64,000 nt of DNA from Flavobacteriales bacterium (GTDB taxonomy: Bacteria > Bacteroidota > Bacteroidia > Flavobacteriales_D > CAJJDF01). The DNA lies in contig JABAYJ010000009.1 in the NCBI GenBank assembly GCA_018609055.1, forward strand, positions 183,761-247,760, in the 5' to 3' direction. A program made the translations under genes and the position numbers. Numbering within the stretch: the stretch's first letter is position 1; the number at the start of each line of letters is the position of its first letter. The notes below the pieces were generated by a model, which was not told where the DNA came from, searched no databases, and saw nothing but the letters and a program-made list of their open reading frames with translations. Positions 44,182 to 53,311 of this stretch are shown in pieces.

Positions 44182-45252
44182 TTGAGCCAACAAAGAAAAC
44201 AAGAAGAACCAATCCGACCAGATATTGCGGATCCAGAATTGAATCCGGAATTATTTGAACACCACAAGTTTGTAGTAGATAAAGGACAAGAAATCATGAG
44301 AATTGATAAATTCTTAATGAATAGATTGCCAAATATCTCAAGAACCAAACTACAAGAAGCGGCCAAAAAAGGCTATGTAAAAGCTGATGGTGTTGTTATT
44401 AAATCCAATTACAAAGCGAAACCTAATGAAGTAATTACCTTAAGTTACCCTTACCCAGTAAGAGAAACTGAGTTGGTTGCCGAAAATATCCCTCTTGATT
44501 TTGTTTATGAAGATGATTACTTAGCTGTAATTAATAAACCAATGGGAATGGTTGTACATCCTGGTTACGGTAACTTTGATGGTACATTAGCAAATGCTTT
44601 ATTGTATCATTTCGATAACTTACCAAAAAGAGATGATTTTGAAGGGAGACCTGGAATCGTTCATAGATTGGATAAAAATACAACTGGATTAATGGTTGTA
44701 GCAAAAACTGAAAAAGCACTGGTAGAGTTATCTAAACAATTTTTTGATAAAACTACAGAAAGAAAATACTGGGCTTTAGTTTGGGGAGATGTAGAAGAAG
44801 AGGAGGGAAGAGTTGAAGGACATATCGGACGTTCTATTAAGAATAGAAAGTTAATGAGTGTTTTCGAAGATGGAGAATTTGGTAAAGAAGCTGTAACCAA
44901 TTATAAAGTTTTAAAAAGATTTGGATACACTACTTTGGTTCAATGTCAGTTAGAGACTGGAAGAACCCACCAAATTAGAGCACATATGAAACATATTGGA
45001 CACACTTTGTTCAATGATTTTGATTATGGAGGAGAAGTAGTATTAAAGGGAACCACATTTACAAAGTACAAGCAATTTGTACACAATTGTTTCAAATTAC
45101 TTCCAAGACAAGCTCTGCATGCCAAAACATTAGGTTTTACTCATCCTTATACAGGAGAGTTTATGCAATTTACATCTGAATTACCAGATGATATGCAACA
45201 AGTTTTGGATAAATGGGAAGGGTATGCAAAAAATTCCATTGATTTTCAATAA
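44182..45252 (+). CDS. rluD: RluA-family 23S rRNA pseudouridine synthase (RluD-like)
   Basis: This 356-residue enzyme has an S4 domain (MRIDKFLMNRLPNISRTKLQEAAKKGYV) and a catalytic domain with GIVHRLDKNTTGLMVVAK. D164 in HRLD is the nucleophile. It should modify helix 69 uridines of 23S rRNA. The start is TTG, 3 bases after the T9SS stop. The next ATG would cut the region before the S4 domain, and the TTG start gives normal length. Confidence 0.85.
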   Translation: MSQQRKQEEPIRPDIADPELNPELFEHHKFVVDKGQEIMRIDKFLMNRLPNISRTKLQEAAKKGYVKADGVVIKSNYKAKPNEVITLSYPYPVRETELVAENIPLDFVYEDDYLAVINKPMGMVVHPGYGNFDGTLANALLYHFDNLPKRDDFEGRPGIVHRLDKNTTGLMVVAKTEKALVELSKQFFDKTTERKYWALVWGDVEEEEGRVEGHIGRSIKNRKLMSVFEDGEFGKEAVTNYKVLKRFGYTTLVQCQLETGRTHQIRAHMKHIGHTLFNDFDYGGEVVLKGTTFTKYKQFVHNCFKLLPRQALHAKTLGFTHPYTGEFMQFTSELPDDMQQVLDKWEGYAKNSIDFQ

Positions 45253-45290
45253 AATTCACATTTATTTTTTTATATCTCAATAATAGTAAT

Positions 45291-45298
45291 TACTTTTG
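45291..45298 (+). promoter_or_regulatory. Probable -7 element of the Ala-rich lipoprotein gene
   Basis: TACTTTTG matches TAnnTTTG. The ATG lies 34 bases downstream after a C-run. No clear -33 TTG is present. Confidence 0.45.
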
Positions 45299-45332
45299 AG
45301 TTAATTATTAACCCCCCTATATATCTAAGATT

Positions 45333-45599
45333 ATGAAAATTAAATTTTTAACTATTATTGCTGCTATCGCTTTGTTCTCATGTGAAGCTGCTGAAAATGC
45401 TGCTGATGCTGTAACTGATGGAGCTGCTACTGTTGTTGACGGAGCTGCTGACATGGCTGGTGATGCTGCTGATGCTGTAACTGATTCAGCTGCTGCTGTT
45501 GTTGATGGAGCTACTGATACGGCTGGTGATGCTGCTGATGCTGTTGTTGACGGAGCTGCTGCTGTTGTTGGAGACGCTAAAGATGCTGTTTCCAACTAA
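45333..45599 (+). CDS. Small Ala/Asp-rich repeat lipoprotein
   Basis: This 88-residue protein has a lipobox ending ALFSC (Cys17). After five residues it consists wholly of three 22-residue repeats at 23-44, 45-66 and 67-88 (AADAVTDGAATVVDGAADMAGD type). Each repeat is made of two 11-residue halves, which suits an amphipathic helix like those of LEA-type or coiled small lipoproteins. It is probably an abundant outer-membrane lipoprotein, judging by its own promoter and a strong terminator. Function unknown. Confidence 0.8.
   Translation: MKIKFLTIIAAIALFSCEAAENAADAVTDGAATVVDGAADMAGDAADAVTDSAAAVVDGATDTAGDAADAVVDGAAAVVGDAKDAVSN
45399..45596 (+). repeat. Three tandem 66-base coding repeats
   Basis: The period is exactly 66 bases, matching the 22-residue protein repeats. 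Copies differ by scattered substitutions that mostly keep Ala, Val, Asp and Gly. Expansion by slippage or recombination is likely. Confidence 0.8.
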
Positions 45600-45620
45600 T
45601 TAGCAATTTAACATTTTTTA

Positions 45621-45653
45621 AAAAAGGTACAATTTTTAATTGTACCTTTTTTT
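45621..45653 (+). terminator. Strong terminator after the repeat lipoprotein
   Basis: AAAAAGGTACAATT and AATTGTACCTTTTT are perfect 14-base-pair arms with a TTT loop and a continuing T-run. It insulates the gene from the next lipoprotein. Confidence 0.85.
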
Positions 45654-45685
45654 GTACCTTCAATTTTAATTTAAAACACACATTT

Positions 45686-46276
45686 ATGAGAGTTATACAT
45701 TTCATTTCAATCACCTTTCTTTTGGTGCTTTTTTCATGTGGAGGAAAATCTCCTGAAACAGCTATTAAAGGTTTTTATTCAGCAATGAAAGTCAATGATA
45801 TTGACAAGGCTAAATCTTTTACTACTTCTAGTTCTCATTCATATCTTAACATGATTAATTCAGGAATGGATATTAGTTTGGGTGATGGTGAAATTGAGAA
45901 TATCGATTGTGTTATAGAAAATGATGAAGCAGAATGTGATTGTTTTTTTGAAGGAAATCAAAAGCCAGTTCCAGTTTCTGTATTAATGGAAAACGGAGAA
46001 TGGAAAGTAGATTTTCAGACTACAGCAAAAGACATGATGTATAATGTTTTAGATAAATTTAAAGACATTGATCTAAATAGTTTAATGGAGAAATTTGGAG
46101 ATGGAGCTGTTATCATTAGTGATAAAATTAATGAATTGATTAATAATATTGATGTTGATAAAGTAGTAGAGACAATTAGTGGATTAGACTCAAACATGAC
46201 AGAAACAGGTGGTAGTTTAGAAAAACTAATCAATCAAGTAAAAGAAGGTTTGAACAAAATAGAATCGAACGAATAA
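45686..46276 (+). CDS. DUF4878-like lipoprotein
   Basis: This 196-residue protein has a lipobox LVLFSC (Cys18) and then a region of the NTF2-like DUF4878 type (PETAIKGFYSAMKVNDIDKAKSFTTSSS, ENDEAECDCFFEG, VSVLMENGEWKVDF). The C-terminal 70 residues are helical. It precedes the glycosyltransferase gene by 1 base, so it shares a transcript. Function unknown. Confidence 0.78.
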   Translation: MRVIHFISITFLLVLFSCGGKSPETAIKGFYSAMKVNDIDKAKSFTTSSSHSYLNMINSGMDISLGDGEIENIDCVIENDEAECDCFFEGNQKPVPVSVLMENGEWKVDFQTTAKDMMYNVLDKFKDIDLNSLMEKFGDGAVIISDKINELINNIDVDKVVETISGLDSNMTETGGSLEKLINQVKEGLNKIESNE

Positions 46277-46277
46277 T

Positions 46278-47234
46278 ATGTCTGAAAACATAACAGTTGA
46301 CATTTCAATAGTAATTCCTCTTTATAACGAAGAAGAATCTTTACCCGAATTAATATCTTGGATAGATAGAGTTTGTACAAGTGCTAGTTTCAGTTATGAA
46401 GCCCTATTGATAGATGATGGAAGTAAAGATAAATCTTGGCAAATTGTTGAGGAGTTAAAATTAAAATTTCCATCCGTAAGAGGAATTAAATTCAGAAGAA
46501 ATTACGGAAAATCGGCTGCCTTAAATACTGGTTTTGCAGTTACTAAAGGAAACGTAGTAATTACTATGGATGCGGATTTACAAGATAGTCCTGATGAAAT
46601 TCCTGAGCTTTACAGAATGATTACTGAAGAAGACTATGACATAGTTTCAGGTTGGAAAAAAGAACGTCACGATCCTTTATCCAAGACAATCCCAACAAAA
46701 TTATACAATGGAGTAACACGAATTTTTAGCGGAATAAAATTACATGACATGAATTGTGGGCTTAAAGCTTACAAGGGAGATGTGGTTCGTTCTATAGAAA
46801 TTTTTGGTGAAATGCACAGATACATTCCTGTAATTGCAAAAGGAGCAGGATTCGACAAAATAGGAGAAAAAGTAGTTCAACACCAAGAGCGTAAATATGG
46901 AGTATCTAAATTTGGACTTAACCGTTTTGTAAATGGTTTTCTTGATTTATTTACGATTACATTCATTACTCGTTTTGGAAAAAAGCCAATGCACTTTTTC
47001 GGATTAATTGGAACATTATTTTTTATTCTAGGATTCGGATTAACATTTTGGTTAGGAATAGATAAGTTATTTATCAATCAAGGAGCAACATTATTAGCTG
47101 ATAATACTTGGTTTCATATTGCTTTATTCGCAATGATAGTAGGAACACAACTCTTTTTAGCTGGATTTATAGCTGAATTAATTGGTCGTAATTCACCAAT
47201 TAGAAATAATTACGCGATAGAAAAAGAAATCTAA
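46278..47234 (+). CDS. Membrane GT2 glycosyltransferase (DPM1/GtrB-like)
   Basis: This 318-residue protein has an N-terminal GT-A domain (VIPLYNEEESLPELISWID, DDGSKDKS, DADLQDSPDEIPELY). The DADLQDSP motif is typical of polyprenyl-phosphate sugar transferases. Two C-terminal helices (FFGLIGTLFFILGFGLTFWLG and FHIALFAMIVGTQLFLAGFIAELIG) anchor it in the inner membrane. It probably builds a lipid-linked sugar for envelope glycans. A GT4 enzyme gene follows by 1 base. Confidence 0.9.
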   Translation: MSENITVDISIVIPLYNEEESLPELISWIDRVCTSASFSYEALLIDDGSKDKSWQIVEELKLKFPSVRGIKFRRNYGKSAALNTGFAVTKGNVVITMDADLQDSPDEIPELYRMITEEDYDIVSGWKKERHDPLSKTIPTKLYNGVTRIFSGIKLHDMNCGLKAYKGDVVRSIEIFGEMHRYIPVIAKGAGFDKIGEKVVQHQERKYGVSKFGLNRFVNGFLDLFTITFITRFGKKPMHFFGLIGTLFFILGFGLTFWLGIDKLFINQGATLLADNTWFHIALFAMIVGTQLFLAGFIAELIGRNSPIRNNYAIEKEI

Positions 47235-47235
47235 A

Positions 47236-48378
47236 ATGGCTAAGAAAGTAGTGCTAGTTGGAACAGCTCACCCTTTTAGAGGCGGATTAGCTTCTTATAA
47301 CGAGCGACTTATCAAAGAATTTAAAGATTTAGGTGATGATGCATCTATAGAAACCTTTACACTTCAATATCCAAATTTTCTTTTCCCAGGGAAAACTCAA
47401 TATTCCGATTCTCCAAAACCAGAAGGAATCGAAATTAATGAAACCGTTAGCTCTGTTAACCCTTTCAATTGGATTAAAATTGGAAGAAAAATCAAGAAGC
47501 AAAAGCCAGATTATTTAATTTTTAAATTTTGGCTACCTTTTATGGGACCTTGTTTTGGAACCATTGCTCGTATTGCCAAAAAGAATAAACACACCAAAGT
47601 AATTTCTATTATCGATAACATTATCCCTCACGAAAAAAGGATTGGTGATAAAGTATTGAGTAATTATTTTGTAAAGCCTATTGATGGCTTTGTAGCCATG
47701 TCTCAAAGTGTTTTGGATGACTTAAATACTTTCGATTCCAATAAACCAAAACTATATAATCCACATCCATTATTCGATAATTTTGGCGAGTTAATTTCAA
47801 GAGAAGCAGCTCTTAAAGAATTGAATTTAAGCCCAGAAAATAGATATATTTTATTTTTCGGGTTTGTAAGAGACTATAAAGGACTAGACTTATTGTTAGA
47901 TGCATATGCAGATTCTCGTTTTATAGAGATGAATGTGAAATTAATTGTTGCAGGAGAATACTACAACAATGAAGAGCAATACACAGAACAGATTAAAAGA
48001 TTAAAGTTAGAGAACGAGGTTATTTTGAGAAATGATTTTATTCCTAACGAAGAAGTGAAAAACTATTTTCGAGTTGCCGATATTATCGCTCAACCCTACA
48101 AAAATGCGACACAAAGTGGAGTAACCCAAATCGGTTATCATTTTGAGAAACCTATTCTAGTTACAAACGTAGGAGGATTAGCAGAGCTTATTCCGCACAA
48201 TAAAGTAGGTTATGTGGTTGAGCCAAATAGCCAAGCTATTGCAGATGCTTTAGTTTCTTTCTTTAAGGATAACAAAAAGGAAGAGTTTGAACAAAATGTG
48301 AAATTAGAAAAAGAAAAATTTAGTTGGAAAAAAATGGTAGATACCATTAATACATTAGCAGATGATATACAGAAGTAG
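47236..48378 (+). CDS. GT4-type glycosyltransferase
   Basis: The 380-residue GT-B protein has an N-terminal acceptor part (GTAHPFRGGLASYNERLIKEF) and a donor part with LFFGFVRDYKGLDLLLDAYA, KLIVAGEYYN and IAQPYKNATQSGVTQIGYHFEKPILVTNVGGLAELI. The last segment is the E-x7-E-like region. It transfers a nucleotide-activated sugar in the cytoplasm. Its 3' end overlaps the GHMP kinase gene by 17 bases. Confidence 0.88.
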   Translation: MAKKVVLVGTAHPFRGGLASYNERLIKEFKDLGDDASIETFTLQYPNFLFPGKTQYSDSPKPEGIEINETVSSVNPFNWIKIGRKIKKQKPDYLIFKFWLPFMGPCFGTIARIAKKNKHTKVISIIDNIIPHEKRIGDKVLSNYFVKPIDGFVAMSQSVLDDLNTFDSNKPKLYNPHPLFDNFGELISREAALKELNLSPENRYILFFGFVRDYKGLDLLLDAYADSRFIEMNVKLIVAGEYYNNEEQYTEQIKRLKLENEVILRNDFIPNEEVKNYFRVADIIAQPYKNATQSGVTQIGYHFEKPILVTNVGGLAELIPHNKVGYVVEPNSQAIADALVSFFKDNKKEEFEQNVKLEKEKFSWKKMVDTINTLADDIQK

Positions 48379-49387
48379 AGCCCCGTTTAGAATTGGATTA
48401 GCAGGAGGAGGAACAGACGTAAGTCCTTATTCTGATGAATATGGAGGAGCAATCCTAAATGCTACAATTAGTCTGTATGCATACACAACTATTATTCCTC
48501 GAACTGATGGGAAAATAATCATTCGTGCTGTAGACAGAGGAGAAGAATTAATTTTTGATTCATCTGATGAATTACCAGTAACTGGGACTTTAGATTTACA
48601 AGTAGGAGTTTACAACAGAATAGTAAAGGAATTTGGCAAAAAAGGATTGTCTTTCGAGATGATTACTTCAATGGATGTTTCATCTGGTTCAGGTTTAGGA
48701 ACTTCCTCTACATTGGTTACTTCTATTTTAGGTGCATTTGTTGAATGGTTTAAATTACCACTTGGCGAATATGATATTGCACAATTAGCTTATGACATTG
48801 AAAGAGTAGATTTGGCTATGGCAGGAGGGAAGCAAGATCAATATGCAGCTACTTTTGGTGGAGTTAACTTTATGGAGTTTTACGAAGGGAATAAAGTAAT
48901 AGTAAACCCTTTAAGGATAAAAGCAGAATTACTTAACGAATTACAATTCAACTTAATTCTTTACTACACAGATACGAGCCGAGAATCTGCAAAAATCATT
49001 GAAACTCAAGTAGGAAATGCCAAAGCCAAAAAGGACAAGCCAGTTCAGGCAATGCATGCTGTTAAAGAACAAGCCTTTTTAATGAAAGAAGCTTTGTTGA
49101 AAGATGAACTTCACAAGATTGGTGAGATTCTATCTGTCAGCTGGGAGAACAAAAAGAAAATGGCAGCAGGAATTACTAACGAATTAATAAATGATATTTA
49201 TTCAACAGCAATTGAAGCTGGAGCAACTGGAGGAAAAATCTCTGGAGCAGGAGGAGGAGGTTTCATGATTTTCTATGCCGAAGAAGCTAATAGATACAAT
49301 GTAATTAAAGCTTTAGGAAAATTTGGTGGTCAAGCCAAACGTTATGAGTTCAGTAAAGAAGGTCTAACTACTTGGACTGTCTCATAA
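48362..49387 (+). CDS. GHMP kinase, sugar kinase of the HddA/heptose-7-phosphate type
   Basis: This 341-residue cytoplasmic kinase starts YRSRAPFRIGLAGGGTDVSPY, has the ATP loop SGSGLGTSSTLVTSILGAF and the third motif SGAGGGGFMIFY. It resembles D-glycero-alpha-D-manno-heptose-7-phosphate kinase, suggesting GDP-heptose or a related sugar. The rest of the heptose path (gmhA, gmhB, hddC) is not in the window, so the substrate is not certain. Confidence 0.85.
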   Translation: MIYRSRAPFRIGLAGGGTDVSPYSDEYGGAILNATISLYAYTTIIPRTDGKIIIRAVDRGEELIFDSSDELPVTGTLDLQVGVYNRIVKEFGKKGLSFEMITSMDVSSGSGLGTSSTLVTSILGAFVEWFKLPLGEYDIAQLAYDIERVDLAMAGGKQDQYAATFGGVNFMEFYEGNKVIVNPLRIKAELLNELQFNLILYYTDTSRESAKIIETQVGNAKAKKDKPVQAMHAVKEQAFLMKEALLKDELHKIGEILSVSWENKKKMAAGITNELINDIYSTAIEAGATGGKISGAGGGGFMIFYAEEANRYNVIKALGKFGGQAKRYEFSKEGLTTWTVS

Positions 49388-49441
49388 TTACCTGTTTATT
49401 TCTGCCAATCTGTCCTCTTGACACCCTTATTTCTATAACCT

Positions 49442-49483
49442 TGTCATAAAACTGACACCTTTGTCCCAATGGCACAAAGATTG
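49442..49483 (+). promoter_or_regulatory. Candidate heat-shock control region of dnaK with sigma-54-like element
   Basis: TGTCA-N6-TGACA (49442-49457) and CTTTGT-N9-ACAAAG (49459-49479) are inverted repeats. Overlapping the latter is TGGCAC-N5-TTGAA (49470-49485), close to the -24/-12 consensus TGGCAC-N5-TTGCA/T. The -12 C is absent. The TTG lies 47 bases before the ATG. No ordinary TAnnTTTG was seen. No CIRCE element was found. Confidence 0.45.
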
Positions 49484-49530
49484 AATAGTTGTTTTAGTAA
49501 TTATTTAATAAAAAAACAATACAATATAAT

Positions 49531-51420
49531 ATGAGCAAAATAATAGGAATAGATTTAGGGACAACTAACTCATGCGTTTCAGTAATGGAAGGAAACGAGC
49601 CGGTAGTGATTCCTAATAGCGAAGGAAAAAGAACTACACCATCTGTAGTAGCTTTTGTTGAAGGAGGAGAAAGAAAAGTAGGTGATCCTGCTAAAAGACA
49701 AGCAATTACTAACCCAACAAAAACTATTTATTCTATAAAGAGATTTATGGGTAATAAGTTTGATGAGTGTAAAAAGGAAATTGCAAGAGTACCTTACGAA
49801 GTTGTAAAAGGAGATAACAATACGCCAAGAGTAAAAATTGACGATAGGTTATATACTCCGCAAGAAATTTCGGCAATGGTTCTTCAAAAAATGAAGAAAA
49901 CTGCTGAAGATTATTTAGGAACTTCTGTTTCTGAAGCAGTAGTAACTGTACCAGCATACTTTAACGATTCGCAAAGACAAGCTACGAAAGAAGCTGGAGA
50001 AATTGCTGGATTAACAATAAAAAGAATTATCAATGAGCCAACTGCAGCAGCTTTAGCTTATGGATTAGATAAAAAAAATACAGACCAAAAAGTAGTAGTA
50101 TTTGATTTTGGTGGAGGAACTCATGATGTTTCTATCCTTGAATTAGGAGACGGAGTATTCGAAGTACTTTCTACAGATGGAGATACTCACTTAGGAGGAG
50201 ATGACGTAGATCAAAAAATCATTGATTGGTTGGCAGACGAATTCAAAAGTGACGAAGGAATCGACTTAAGAGAAGATCCAATGGCATTACAAAGATTGAA
50301 AGAAGCAGCAGAAAAAGCTAAGATTGAATTATCTAGTACTGCGTCTTCTGAAATTAACCTGCCATACATTATGCCAGTAAACGGAATTCCAAAACACTTG
50401 GTAAGAAGTTTAACAAAAGCACAGTTTGAGCAATTGATTGATGACTTGGTAAAAAGAACAATTGAGCCATGTAAAACTGCAATGAAAGCTGCAGGATTAT
50501 CTAACAGTGATATTGATGAAGTTATTTTAGTTGGAGGTTCTACAAGAATCCCTGCAGTTCAAGAAGCTGTTCAAAAATACTTTGGTAAAGAACCATCAAA
50601 AGGAGTAAACCCTGATGAAGTTGTAGCTTTAGGTGCAGCAATTCAAGGAGGAGTATTAACAGGAGAAGTAAAAGATGTTCTTTTATTAGATGTAACTCCA
50701 TTATCTCTTGGTATCGAAACTATGGGAGGTGTAATGACAAAATTAATAGAGTCTAACACTACTATTCCAACAAAAAAATCTCAGGTTTTCTCTACAGCAG
50801 CAGATAACCAGCCAGCAGTAGATATCCATGTGTTACAAGGAGAAAGACCAATGGCACCAGATAACAGAACTCTAGGAAGATTTCAGTTAACTGATATTCC
50901 ACCAGCAAGAAGAGGAGAACCACAAATTGAGGTAATCTTTGATATTGATGCAAACGGAATTATCAATGTATCGGCAAAAGATAATGCGACTGGAAAAGAG
51001 CAAAACATCAGAATCGAAGCATCTTCAGGATTAAGTGAAGCAGATATCGAAAAAATGAAGCAAGAAGCAGAAGCTAACGCAGATGCAGATAAAGCTAAGA
51101 TGGAAGAAGCGGAAACAATTAACCAAGCAGATAGCTTAATTTTCCAAACTGAAAAGCAATTGGAAGAGTATGGAGACAAAATTCCAGCAGACAAAAAAGC
51201 ACCAATCGAAGAAGCTTTGGCAGAATTAAAAGCTGCACATGAATCTAAAGATTTAGATGCAATGAAAGCAGGAATCGAAAAAGTGACTACAAATTTCCAA
51301 GCAGCTAGCGAAGAAATGTACAAAGCACAAGACGAAGCTGGAGCTCAGCCAGAAGAAGGAGCAGAAGGTGACGAAGAAGTAACGGATGTTGACTTTGAAG
51401 AAGTGACTGAAGAAAAATAA
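49531..51420 (+). CDS. dnaK: Molecular chaperone DnaK
   Basis: This 629-residue Hsp70 has an N-terminal ATPase ([47 protein letters not shown]), the linker [16 protein letters not shown], a substrate domain with [16 protein letters not shown] and a helical lid. The tail ends in a charged [15 protein letters not shown]. In the ATPase motif, H stands where T is usual (GGGTHDVS rather than GGGTFDVS). dnaJ and grpE are not adjacent. A perfect terminator follows. Confidence 0.97.
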   Translation: MSKIIGIDLGTTNSCVSVMEGNEPVVIPNSEGKRTTPSVVAFVEGGERKVGDPAKRQAITNPTKTIYSIKRFMGNKFDECKKEIARVPYEVVKGDNNTPRVKIDDRLYTPQEISAMVLQKMKKTAEDYLGTSVSEAVVTVPAYFNDSQRQATKEAGEIAGLTIKRIINEPTAAALAYGLDKKNTDQKVVVFDFGGGTHDVSILELGDGVFEVLSTDGDTHLGGDDVDQKIIDWLADEFKSDEGIDLREDPMALQRLKEAAEKAKIELSSTASSEINLPYIMPVNGIPKHLVRSLTKAQFEQLIDDLVKRTIEPCKTAMKAAGLSNSDIDEVILVGGSTRIPAVQEAVQKYFGKEPSKGVNPDEVVALGAAIQGGVLTGEVKDVLLLDVTPLSLGIETMGGVMTKLIESNTTIPTKKSQVFSTAADNQPAVDIHVLQGERPMAPDNRTLGRFQLTDIPPARRGEPQIEVIFDIDANGIINVSAKDNATGKEQNIRIEASSGLSEADIEKMKQEAEANADADKAKMEEAETINQADSLIFQTEKQLEEYGDKIPADKKAPIEEALAELKAAHESKDLDAMKAGIEKVTTNFQAASEEMYKAQDEAGAQPEEGAEGDEEVTDVDFEEVTEEK

Positions 51421-51440
51421 GTTTTAATTAACTATAAAGT

Positions 51441-51478
51441 AAAAGCCCCATTCGAATTTCGAATGGGGCTTTTTTTTG
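51441..51478 (+). terminator. Strong terminator after dnaK
   Basis: AAAAGCCCCATTCGA and TCGAATGGGGCTTTT are perfect 15-base-pair arms around an ATT loop, followed by further T residues. Confidence 0.9.
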
Positions 51479-51490
51479 TTATATTGGTAT

Positions 51491-52132
51491 ATGAAAAATC
51501 TTGTAGTAATAATTTTTTTAATTTCTGGTTCTGTCTTGTTTGGGCAAAATAGTCTAGAACAAATTATTGGAGTTTCAGGTTTAAGAAAATTTGTCAATGA
51601 TTCTTGTAGTTGTAAAAGTGTTGTAGAAACAAAATATGAATATAGATTTTTAGGGCTTAAGAAAAAATCTCGATCGTTTAAAAAGCAATATATGAAAGGT
51701 TTATTAGTTGATAACAATGGTTTTGAAATTAATTATGATAGTTCTCAATTTTATATAAGACAACTTATAAATTCTCCAAATATAAATCTTGATTTAGATA
51801 CAACAATAAAAGTATTTTTTGATTACAATAATCCTGATGGAAAAAAAGGCGTACCATTTAGAGATTATTATGCAATATTTAATATCAAAGAAGGTCTTGT
51901 TATTAGTAAGAAAAATCTCCCTTCTAATTATGAGTTATTTTTTGAATATAACTCCAATAAAAAAGTGAAAAAAGTATATTTTTTATCAAAAAAACATGAT
52001 ACTATAATTCTTCAAGAGTATAAATACGATTCTAGTAATATTTTAAAAGGTGTTTATTGGCGAAATATGTTTGATGGCCCTAAAGAGATACATTCTATTG
52101 TTAATTATTATAATTTAAAAGCAAATGTTTGA
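51491..52132 (+). CDS. Exported protein of unknown function, probably 5' part of a split gene
   Basis: This 213-residue protein has a signal peptide (LVVIIFLISGSVLFGQ). The mature part is rich in Lys, Tyr and Asn (ETKYEYRFLGLKKKSRSFKKQ, YELFFEYNSNKKVKKVYFL). Its last part, YKYDSSNILKGVYW, resembles YD/YwqK-like strands that the next frame continues. The ATG was chosen over a TTG start five codons before it. The end overlaps the next frame, so it may be a truncated form. Confidence 0.6.
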   Translation: MKNLVVIIFLISGSVLFGQNSLEQIIGVSGLRKFVNDSCSCKSVVETKYEYRFLGLKKKSRSFKKQYMKGLLVDNNGFEINYDSSQFYIRQLINSPNINLDLDTTIKVFFDYNNPDGKKGVPFRDYYAIFNIKEGLVISKKNLPSNYELFFEYNSNKKVKKVYFLSKKHDTIILQEYKYDSSNILKGVYWRNMFDGPKEIHSIVNYYNLKANV

Positions 52133-52337
52133 ATATGGTGAATTATACCAAACCCTTTATTTTAAATACAATGAAAAAGGGCTGGAGACTAATGAGACCT
52201 ATTTCAATGGTAAAAACAAATGGGAAGGTTCATACGAAACAGTTTATAATGAGAGAAATCAAGAAATAGCAGTTTATAAGTTAAATAAAAAAGGGAAAAG
52301 GAAAAGCTTGCTAAGCCCCTACGAATATGAATATTAA
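52125..52337 (+). CDS. Possible 3' part of the split exported gene
   Basis: This 70-residue frame continues the strand style of the upstream gene (MFEYGELYQTLYFKYNEKGLETNETYF, WEGSYETVYNERNQEI). It has no signal peptide, so alone it would stay in the cytoplasm. Its ATG overlaps the upstream stop by 8 bases in a different frame. An indel near the AAAA run at 52117-52120 would join the two. It could be a natural frameshift, an assembly error or a coupled gene. Confidence 0.45.
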   Translation: MFEYGELYQTLYFKYNEKGLETNETYFNGKNKWEGSYETVYNERNQEIAVYKLNKKGKRKSLLSPYEYEY

Positions 52338-52390
52338 TTTCTTTGCCTCATAAAGTTTATAATCGTATATTCAATTAAAGAAAAGAGAGT

Positions 52391-53287
52391 ATGAATTCCT
52401 TCGAATCCCAAACCGATAGTTTTAAAAACTACGTTCAAAATGAACGAAGGCTATCTGTTCATACGCTAACTTCTTATGCCACAGATTTGGCTCAATTTCA
52501 AGAATTTTTAGCACAAACATTTAGGCTAATTAACTTTACAGAAGCAACACACAATGAAATTCGTATGTGGGTCGTACAGTTGAAAGAAAATGGAATCTCT
52601 AGCAGATCAATCAATCGTAAAATTTCTACGCTTAAATCGTTTTATAAGTATCTCTTAATAAGAAATGAAGTAGAGACAAACCCAATGCTTAAGATAATCT
52701 CTCCAAAGCAATCTAAAAAGCTCCCGGTTTATTTTGAACAAAAAAAACTAACGGATTTATTTCAATTAGATGTTTTTACAGATGATTTTCAAGGATTAAG
52801 AGATATATTAATTTTAGAGTTGTTATACGGAACCGGTATTAGACTATCCGAATTAATAAATATTAAAGAATCAGATATCCATGGGAATGAAATAAAAGTA
52901 TTAGGAAAAGGTAATAAAGAAAGATTAGTGCCAATTACATCAAGGATAGAGCAGTTAATTCCTATATATAAAGCTAAGAGGAAAGAGATGTTTCCTTCGG
53001 GAAAAGAATCGCTCTTACTACTTACTAATAAAGGGGATAAACTATATGAAAAACTTGTTTACCGTACAGTAAATCATTATCTTGGATTAGTAACAAACGA
53101 GAAAAAAAGGAGTCCGCATACCATGAGGCATTCATTTGCCACTAATATGCTTAATAATGGAGCTCAGCTTCATACAATTAAAGAGATATTAGGCCATGCT
53201 AACTTGGCAGCCACCCAAATATATACTCACAACTCAATAGAACGATTAAAGGATGCTTACAAGAAGTTTCATCCAAAAGAAAATTAA
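52391..53287 (+). CDS. Tyrosine recombinase XerC/XerD
   Basis: This 298-residue recombinase has an N-terminal SAM-like core-binding domain (HTLTSYATDLAQFQEFL). Its catalytic residues are R in GTGIRLSEL, K in GKGNKERLVP, H-x2-R in HTMRHSF, H in LGHANL and Y in TQIYTH. It is of chromosomal XerC/D type and resolves chromosome dimers at dif with FtsK. A position before hpf and tuf is common in Bacteroidota. XerC versus XerD cannot be decided. Confidence 0.92.
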   Translation: MNSFESQTDSFKNYVQNERRLSVHTLTSYATDLAQFQEFLAQTFRLINFTEATHNEIRMWVVQLKENGISSRSINRKISTLKSFYKYLLIRNEVETNPMLKIISPKQSKKLPVYFEQKKLTDLFQLDVFTDDFQGLRDILILELLYGTGIRLSELINIKESDIHGNEIKVLGKGNKERLVPITSRIEQLIPIYKAKRKEMFPSGKESLLLLTNKGDKLYEKLVYRTVNHYLGLVTNEKKRSPHTMRHSFATNMLNNGAQLHTIKEILGHANLAATQIYTHNSIERLKDAYKKFHPKEN

Positions 53288-53311
53288 TATTAACCCTTTA
53301 AATAAATTAAT

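Noticed and set aside
45317..45595. An antisense frame across the repeat lipoprotein coding for an Ala/Ser/Thr-rich protein
   Set aside because: It is a by-product of the repetitive GCT/GAT codons on the plus strand. The plus strand frame has a signal peptide, lipobox, promoter and terminator.
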